Positions 1 to 6,366 of a DNA stretch of 6,366 nucleotides are shown here, piece after piece. The translations under genes and the position numbers were made by a program. Numbering within the stretch: the stretch's first letter is position 1; every line of letters starts with the position of its first letter. The notes under the pieces are model-generated. The model saw only the letters and a program-made list of their open reading frames with translations. It was not told the DNA's origin and did no database searches. Origin of the DNA: Nocardioides sp. (GTDB lineage Bacteria; Actinomycetota; Actinomycetes; Propionibacteriales; Nocardioidaceae); assembly GCA_023252065.1 (NCBI GenBank), contig JAHEXO010000138.1, positions 1 through 6,366 of the forward strand, given 5' to 3'.

Positions 1-1348
<1,348 letters not shown>

Positions 1349-1351
<3 letters not shown>

Positions 1352-1450
1352 CCTGGCACTCGCGTCACGCCTCAACCCGCTGACCCGGCGTTTCCGTCAC
1401 GACGGAAACGCCGGGTCAGCGCATTTCAGCGTGACGGAATCGCCAGGTCA
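1349..1450. repeat. 102-nt nested imperfect palindrome after groEL, possible terminator or REP-like element
   Basis: The stretch is symmetrical about 1399.5. The inner arms 1378-1398 and 1401-1421 are perfect reverse complements (21 of 21). The outer arms 1349-1370 and 1429-1450 match at 18 of 22 positions, with mismatches clustered at 1358-1362. The two arm pairs are separated by 7 unpaired bases on each side (1371-1377 and 1422-1428), so all four arms lie in one coaxial hairpin. Each arm is a copy of one unit, about TGACCYGGCGWTTCCGTCAC, in the order forward, forward, reverse, reverse. The 3' copy also matches the inner left arm (19 of 22), so alternative folds are possible. The position just after groEL suits transcription termination, but no U-tract follows the outer stem and only ATTT (1423-1426) follows the inner one. 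It may equally be a mobile or repetitive intergenic palindrome, or a protein-binding site. Confidence 0.85.
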
Positions 1451-1492
1451 GCGTCGTACGGCGAGGGTCGGGGGAGGAGCGGAGCCGGCCGG

Positions 1493-3034
<1,542 letters not shown>

Positions 3035-3042
3035 AGCCGGCC

Positions 3043-3459
3043 TCAGCCCGTCTCGCCCAGCAGCGCCAGCAAGGCCCGCGCGTAGGCGCCCTCGGGCTCG
3101 ACGTCGACGAACCTGCGCTCCTCGTCGCCGAGCAGCATCGACACGGCGTACCCGGGTGTCTCGCCGGCCAGGTAGGCCAGCTCCATGAACGCCTCGCCGA
3201 GCGCGTCACGCAGCTGGTCCTCGCGCGGCAGCCACAGCGCGTCCGCGGCCTCGAGGCTGTCGAGCGCCCACTCGGTCGTGCCGTTGAAGGCGAAGATGGG
3301 CTGGCCGTTCGGCGGCTGGAGCCGCTCGATCACCATGTCGCTGAGCACGAACACCTCGTCGTCGAGGTCGTGGTCGAGCACCGCGAACCGGTCGCCCTTC
3401 ACCGGGCTCCAGGTCAGCCCTGCGTCACGCAGGGCGAGGGCGAGGTCGCGGGGGATCAC
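3043..3459 (-). CDS. Small conserved protein of unknown function (138 aa)
   Basis: Soluble acidic 138-residue protein with no signal peptide or membrane segment. Visible pieces are MIPRDLALALRDAGLTW at the N-terminus, GDRFAVLDHDLDDEVFVLSDM (23-42), FNGTTEWALDSLEAADALWLPREDQLRD (58-85) and a helical C-terminus ending in LLALLGETG. I recognise this as a family common in actinobacteria, some members of which are, as I recall, automatically named pilus assembly protein CpaE. Nothing here supports that name: there is no P-loop ATPase and it is far too short. The FNGTTEWALDS and WLPREDQLR motifs look like the conserved core; their function is unknown to me. GTG at 3459 is preferred over TTG at 3486, because the extra residues do not resemble the family and CACACT lies 6 nt upstream as a possible -10 for a leaderless message. 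It converges with guaB (8-bp gap) and diverges from the MOSC gene (53-bp gap). Confidence 0.82.
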   Translation of the reverse strand: MIPRDLALALRDAGLTWSPVKGDRFAVLDHDLDDEVFVLSDMVIERLQPPNGQPIFAFNGTTEWALDSLEAADALWLPREDQLRDALGEAFMELAYLAGETPGYAVSMLLGDEERRFVDVEPEGAYARALLALLGETG

Positions 3460-3475
3460 GCCCCCAGTGTGGGGG
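3450..3475. repeat. Alternating G5/C5/G5 tracts around the start of the - strand gene
   Basis: GGGGG at 3450-3454, CCCCC at 3461-3465 and GGGGG at 3471-3475 allow two mutually exclusive short hairpins sharing the C tract. On the - strand the GTG start (3459-3457) lies in the 6-nt loop of one hairpin and the -10-like CACACT overlaps the other. This could modulate translation or transcription, but runs like this also arise by chance in G+C-rich DNA. Confidence 0.35.
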
Positions 3476-3500
3476 ACGCGTCGCAATCAGGCTGCACGGC

Positions 3501-3506
3501 TAGGGT
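3501..3506 (+). promoter_or_regulatory. Candidate -10 box of the MOSC gene
   Basis: TAGGGT matches TAnnnT and ends 6 nt before the ATG at 3513, the spacing expected for a leaderless transcript. No Shine-Dalgarno sequence precedes the ATG, and no clear -35 element is visible. The box lies in the 53-bp divergent gap shared with the - strand gene. Confidence 0.6.
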
Positions 3507-3512
3507 CGGCGC

Positions 3513-4211
3513 ATGTCGAGCTCGGTGACCGTCGTGGAGATCCGGCGCTACCCGGTGAAGTCGATGGCCGGCGAGTCGCTGACCGAGGTGGAGGTCGACG
3601 CCCGCGGCCTGGTCGGCGACCGGTGGTACGCCGTGGTCGACGGCGACGGGAAGCTGTCCTCCGGCAAGAGCTCGCGCCGTTTCCGGCGTCGCGACGCGGT
3701 CTTCGACTTCGGCTCCCGTACGACGGACCAGGGCGTGGAGGTGACCGGTCGCGGCGGCGCGTGGCCGGCCGGTGACCCTGCTCTCGACGCCGCGTTGAGC
3801 GACGCGATGGGCGACCCGGTCCGGGTGCTGCCGGAGGCAGAGACGCCCCACTTCGACGACACCGCGCTGTCCCTTGTCGGCACCGCGTCGCTCGACTGGT
3901 GCCGTGAGCACCTCGGGGTCGACGCCGACCCACGCCGGCTCCGCCCCAACCTGCTGGTGAGCACGACCGAGCCGTTCGTCGAGGAGTCGTGGATCGGCGA
4001 GGTGGAGGTCGGGGGAGTCGTGCTGCGCACGGTGGGTCCCACCGAGCGCTGCCGGATGATCGACATCGCCCAGCAAGGGCTCCCCCGGGAGGAGGGCCAG
4101 TGGCTCAAGGCCCTGACTCGCACCCGTGAGCGAAACCTCGGCATCTACCTCGACGTCGTCACCCCGGGAGTCGTCCGGGTCGGCGACGAGGTGGTGCTGC
4201 GCGGTCGGTAG
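3513..4211 (+). CDS. MOSC domain-containing protein (mARC/YcbX-like, no ferredoxin domain)
   Basis: A 232-residue soluble protein. The N-terminal MOSC_N beta-barrel (about 5-100) has the hallmark IRRYPVKSMAGESL and GLVGDRWYAVVD. The MOSC domain (about 115-230) has RRLRPNLLV, the cysteine in GPTERCRMID (Cys180) and the closing GVVRVGDEV. In mARC and YcbX proteins the equivalent Cys binds the molybdenum of the cofactor, and these enzymes reduce N-hydroxylated compounds. It is shorter than YcbX, which carries a C-terminal 2Fe-2S domain, so a separate electron donor would be needed if it is a reductase. A redox role on N-oxygenated substrates is therefore inference; the exact substrate is unknown. 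ATG 3513 is supported by the TAGGGT box 6 nt upstream and by the immediate start of the MOSC_N motif. Its stop is 7 bp from the end of the convergent CHAP gene. No molybdenum-cofactor genes are nearby. Confidence 0.93.
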   Translation: MSSSVTVVEIRRYPVKSMAGESLTEVEVDARGLVGDRWYAVVDGDGKLSSGKSSRRFRRRDAVFDFGSRTTDQGVEVTGRGGAWPAGDPALDAALSDAMGDPVRVLPEAETPHFDDTALSLVGTASLDWCREHLGVDADPRRLRPNLLVSTTEPFVEESWIGEVEVGGVVLRTVGPTERCRMIDIAQQGLPREEGQWLKALTRTRERNLGIYLDVVTPGVVRVGDEVVLRGR

Positions 4212-4218
4212 GCGGCCG

Positions 4219-5958
4219 TCAGGGCATCCGCAGCTGCAGGATGGGGGAGAACCCACCGCCGTGTGCGCCGGCGGCTCCTGCCATCGACGTGCTCGGGAGC
4301 CCCACGGTCCACCACCGGGGCCGCCCGCCGGTCGACACCGCGCCGACCCGTACGCCACCCACCGCGAGCGGCGTGATCGCGGTGCTCGCGGTCTTGGCGG
4401 CCGGGCCGAGCGCACGCTCCGGCTGCCACTGGGTCGTCTGCGCACGGGTGGCGCGGACGACGACGCGGCCGTCGAGGCGCTCCGCGGCCAGCCACGTCCG
4501 GCCGGTCGCGTCGACGGTCAGCGCCGGCGAGGAGTACGGCGACCACAGGCCCTCGACGGGCGGGGCGCCGTGCCAGCGTCCGTCCCCGGTCGTGCTCCGC
4601 AGGGTGAGGCCGCCACGGGCCGTGACCGCCGTCAGCCAGACCCGTCCGTCGTCGGTGCCGGCGAGAGCAGGCGACGAGGAGACCGACCAGCCCTGACCGA
4701 GAGCGTCGAGGTGGCCCCATCGTCCGTGACCGCGCTGGTGGCGGGTCTCCAGCGTCCCGTGCCCGGTGACCGCCGCGAGCCAGAGCCGACCGTCCGCGGC
4801 GGTGACGAGGGCAGGTGAGGTGTGCGTGGCCCACGAGCCCGGCTGACCCATCCGGGCGCCCCGCCGCCAGCGCAGACCGGTGGTCTGCCGCTCGGCCAGG
4901 GTGCCGGTGGCGGTGACCGCGACCAGGTGCAGGCGGCCGCCGCCGTCGACGGCCAGGCTCGGTGACGCGGTCGTCGACCAGCCACCGCCCAGGCTGCGCG
5001 GGCGCGTCCATCCGTGGTCACCCCAGGTGTGGGCGGTGAGCAGGAGGCCCGACCGGCTGACGGCCGCGAGCCAGGTCCGGCCGCGGGCGTCGGTGGTCAG
5101 CGCCGGAGTGGTGTCCGGCGTCCACGAGCCGGCCGGACCGATCCGGAGCGAGTGCCGCATCGGACCGCCGACGAGCAGGTTGCCCGCTGACGTGCTGCGC
5201 ACCCACCAGGTGCGGCCCTGGGCGTCGAGCGTGGAGGTCGCGGCGCGGGCGGCTCCGAGCGATGGTGCGGGTGCGACGTCGGCGAGGTGCAGGTAGCGGA
5301 AGTCGGACGTCGGCACGGTCCGCACGTCGTACCCGCCGGCCACGGCGTAGTTGTACTCCTCGACGGTGACCGTCCCGTCGCCCACGGCCTCGACCCAGGC
5401 CACGTGACCGACCCGGCCGTCGTCGGTCTGCGCCACGGCGCCCACGGCGGGCACGTCGTCGACGAGGTAGCCGAGCGCCTTGGCGTTGTCGTCCCAGTTC
5501 CCGGCGTCGCCGAAGGAGCCGCCGTCCATGGTGTTGCTGAAGTCCGCGATGCCGTTGGTCTCCCGCAGCCGCCAGGCCACGAAGCTCGTGCAGTTGCGCA
5601 GCGCGAAGCCCCACGGGTCGCCGTAGGTGCCCTGGTAGTACCAGATGTGCTTGGCGCACTCCCGAGGCGGCGGCGGGGTGTCGGGCTTGGTCGGCCCGGC
5701 GTGCCCGGGCTTGTGCGGCCCGCCCGGCTTGTCGGGCTTGCCCGGCTTGTGCGGGTGCTGGCCCGGACCGGTCGGGTCCTGGGCGTGACGATGCGGTTTC
5801 AGGGGTACCAGCGGGCAGTGGCCGAGCCCGCGGTAGGGGTAGTCGTCGTCGGCGTGCGACGCCGGTGCCAGGCCTATCAGTCCCATCGCCGTGACGGCGA
5901 CCACGAGAGTCCCCCCGATGACCCGGCGAGGGCGCCGACCTCCTCGGGGGAAGGACAT
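4219..5958 (-). CDS. Secreted CHAP-domain cell-wall hydrolase with Pro/Lys-rich linker and repeat (beta-propeller-like) C-terminus
   Basis: A 579-residue exported protein. Residues 1-36 form a signal peptide: basic RRPRR, a hydrophobic core and a likely cut after ASHA; the twin arginines make Tat export possible but the motif is not canonical. Residues about 51-99 are a Pro/Lys/Gly/His-rich linker. The CHAP domain (about 101-226) shows RNCTSFVAWR with catalytic Cys123, GHVAWVE with His185 and VEEYNY (200-204) for the third catalytic position, so it should cleave peptidoglycan as an amidase or endopeptidase. Residues about 237-545 contain about seven 48-residue repeats with the pattern SPAL..D..GR.WL.AVT..G.L, like seven-bladed lectin propellers of the PLL type; carbohydrate or wall binding is inference. 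ATG 5958 is chosen because GGAG lies 5 nt upstream and the signal peptide starts there; in-frame GTG 5988 would add ten residues. Cys48 and Cys101 could form a disulfide. It is convergent with MOSC and divergent from guaB3. Confidence 0.9.
   Translation of the reverse strand: MSFPRGGRRPRRVIGGTLVVAVTAMGLIGLAPASHADDDYPYRGLGHCPLVPLKPHRHAQDPTGPGQHPHKPGKPDKPGGPHKPGHAGPTKPDTPPPPRECAKHIWYYQGTYGDPWGFALRNCTSFVAWRLRETNGIADFSNTMDGGSFGDAGNWDDNAKALGYLVDDVPAVGAVAQTDDGRVGHVAWVEAVGDGTVTVEEYNYAVAGGYDVRTVPTSDFRYLHLADVAPAPSLGAARAATSTLDAQGRTWWVRSTSAGNLLVGGPMRHSLRIGPAGSWTPDTTPALTTDARGRTWLAAVSRSGLLLTAHTWGDHGWTRPRSLGGGWSTTASPSLAVDGGGRLHLVAVTATGTLAERQTTGLRWRRGARMGQPGSWATHTSPALVTAADGRLWLAAVTGHGTLETRHQRGHGRWGHLDALGQGWSVSSSPALAGTDDGRVWLTAVTARGGLTLRSTTGDGRWHGAPPVEGLWSPYSSPALTVDATGRTWLAAERLDGRVVVRATRAQTTQWQPERALGPAAKTASTAITPLAVGGVRVGAVSTGGRPRWWTVGLPSTSMAGAAGAHGGGFSPILQLRMP
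4324..5250 (-). repeat. About seven 48-codon tandem repeats in the CHAP protein
   Basis: The Pro of the repeated TPAL/SPSL/SPAL motif falls at residues 285, 333, 382, 430 and 478, giving spacings of 48, 49, 48 and 48. A degenerate unit before (STLDAQGRTWW, about 242-252) and one after (ITPLAVGGVRVGAV, about 528-541) continue the period, for seven units in all. Each unit has a Trp about four to six residues before the SPAL motif or equivalent, GR followed by an aromatic or hydrophobic strand, and a Gly-x-Leu turn. The DNA period is therefore about 144 bp, but the units are diverged, not recent copies. Confidence 0.8.
5680..5757 (-). repeat. Low-complexity KP/HP linker-coding tract
   Basis: Residues 68-93 of the CHAP protein are made of short KPG, KPD, KPGG and HKPG units, encoded by near-repeats of a CCGGCTTGT core read on the + strand. 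The tract joins the signal peptide region to the catalytic domain. It is basic and proline-rich, as in linkers that cross or associate with the cell wall; such tracts readily change length by slippage. Confidence 0.7.
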
Positions 5959-5963
5959 GGTGG

Positions 5964-5967
5964 CTCC
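5964..5967 (-). promoter_or_regulatory. Shine-Dalgarno sequence of the CHAP gene
   Basis: On the - strand GGAG is followed by CCACC and then ATG (5958-5956), a normal 5-nt spacing. It decides the start over GTG 5988 and contrasts with the three + strand genes nearby, which lack a ribosome site. Confidence 0.65.
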
Positions 5968-6049
5968 GTTCGCGTGTGGCCTCACCAAGGTCGCACGGGC
6001 CCACGGAGCGCGCTGGAGAACGCCGGAACTGGACGGTAAAAGGTCTCGC

Positions 6050-6055
6050 TAGGCT
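6050..6055 (+). promoter_or_regulatory. Candidate -10 box of guaB3
   Basis: TAGGCT matches TAnnnT and ends 7 nt before the GTG at 6063, so the message is probably leaderless. TGGACG at 6030-6035 resembles a -35 but the 14-nt spacer is short. The 104-bp gap to the CHAP start must also hold that gene's promoter on the other strand; TACCGT (6037-6032 on the - strand) is a weak candidate. Confidence 0.55.
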
Positions 6056-6062
6056 GCCCTGC

Positions 6063-6366
6063 GTGAGCGAGATCGAGATCGGGCGCGCCAAGCGCGGGCG
6101 ACGGGCCTACTCCTTCGACGACATCGCGATCGTCCCGAGCCGGCGCACCCGCGACCCCGAGGAGGTCAGCGTCGCCTGGCAGATCGACGCCTACCGCTTC
6201 GAGCTCCCCATCGTCGCCGCCCCCATGGACTCCGTGATGTCGCCCGAGAGCGCCATCGCCCTCGGCCGGCACGGCGGTCTCGGTGTCCTCAACCTCGAAG
6301 GTCTCTGGACGCGCTACGACGACCCGTCCGACCTCTACGCCGAGATCGCGACCCTCGACCCCGCCG
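6063..6366 (+). CDS. guaB3: GuaB3-family IMP dehydrogenase-related protein, N-terminal part
   Basis: The first 101 codons of an IMP dehydrogenase paralogue, cut by the window end. The product begins VSEIEIGRAKRGRRAYSFDD and continues IAIVPSRRTRDPEEV, ELPIVAAPMDSVMSPESAIALGRHGGLGVLNLEGLWTRYDD. The AYSFDDIAIVPSRRTRDP signature and the PIVAAPMDSVM strand are typical of GuaB3, the actinobacterial paralogue usually found beside guaB; IMP-dehydrogenase activity has been reported for a cyanobacterial GuaB3. The absence of CBS domains, and the catalytic Cys loop, cannot be checked here because they would lie downstream. GTG 6063 is chosen because TAGGCT lies 7 nt upstream and the frame starts directly with the family's N-terminus. 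It differs clearly from the guaB in this window, so it is an old paralogue, not a recent duplicate. Confidence 0.93.
   Translation, partial: MSEIEIGRAKRGRRAYSFDDIAIVPSRRTRDPEEVSVAWQIDAYRFELPIVAAPMDSVMSPESAIALGRHGGLGVLNLEGLWTRYDDPSDLYAEIATLDPA

Noticed and set aside
1378..1421. Classical Rho-independent terminator
   Set aside because: The stem is excellent but the downstream sequence is only CATTTCA, without a U-run, so it is not called as a terminator; a U-less terminator remains possible.
3456..4445. 329-codon - strand frame covering the MOSC gene
   Set aside because: It is antisense to the MOSC gene and runs into the end of the CHAP gene; no recognisable protein features.
5680..5757. CRISPR or satellite array in the KP-coding tract
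   Set aside because: The repeats are short, irregular and in frame with the coding sequence; there are no spacers.
5018..6091. 357-codon - strand frame overlapping the CHAP gene, plus the 250-codon + strand frame at 5287-6039
   Set aside because: Both run over the signal peptide and CHAP coding region in other frames and give low-complexity Arg/Ala/Pro or Val/Gly/Arg products without motifs.

Overview
The window is strongly G+C-rich, its codons nearly always end in G or C, and it contains GTG starts and TAnnnT -10 boxes placed 6-7 nt before start codons. With the protein sequences (GroEL with a histidine-rich tail, the guaB/guaB3 pair, a guaB product beginning V-E-R-E-S-L-P), this points to a high-GC actinobacterium, most likely Nocardioides or another Nocardioidaceae. 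The family assignment is from remembered similarity, not a search. It looks like chromosomal housekeeping sequence with one accessory-looking secreted protein.

Layout, left to right: (1) the 3' three-quarters or more of a groEL chaperonin gene (+), ending in Gly-His repeats; (2) a roughly 150-bp spacer almost filled by a 102-nt imperfect palindrome that begins on the groEL stop codon and is built from four copies of one ~20-nt unit; (3) guaB, complete IMP dehydrogenase (+); (4) a small conserved protein of unknown function (-), convergent with guaB; (5) an MOSC-domain protein related to the mARC/YcbX molybdenum proteins (+), divergent from gene 4; (6) a large secreted CHAP-domain hydrolase (-) with a Pro/Lys/His-rich linker and a C-terminal run of about seven 48-residue repeats resembling a beta-propeller, convergent with the MOSC gene; (7) the first 101 codons of guaB3, an IMP dehydrogenase paralogue (+), divergent from gene 6 and cut by the window end.

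The shared theme is guanine nucleotide synthesis: guaB makes XMP from IMP and guaB3 is its usual actinobacterial companion. Here the two are separated by about 3 kb holding three genes in alternating orientation, so they cannot share one simple transcript. The + strand genes guaB, MOSC and guaB3 each seem to have their own promoter and to be read from leaderless or nearly leaderless transcripts, while the secreted protein gene has a Shine-Dalgarno sequence. The best candidates for something not routinely described are the nested palindrome after groEL and the CHAP-linker-propeller architecture. No RNA genes, insertion sequences, CRISPR arrays or attachment sites were seen, and no stretch over 300 bases lacks a gene.
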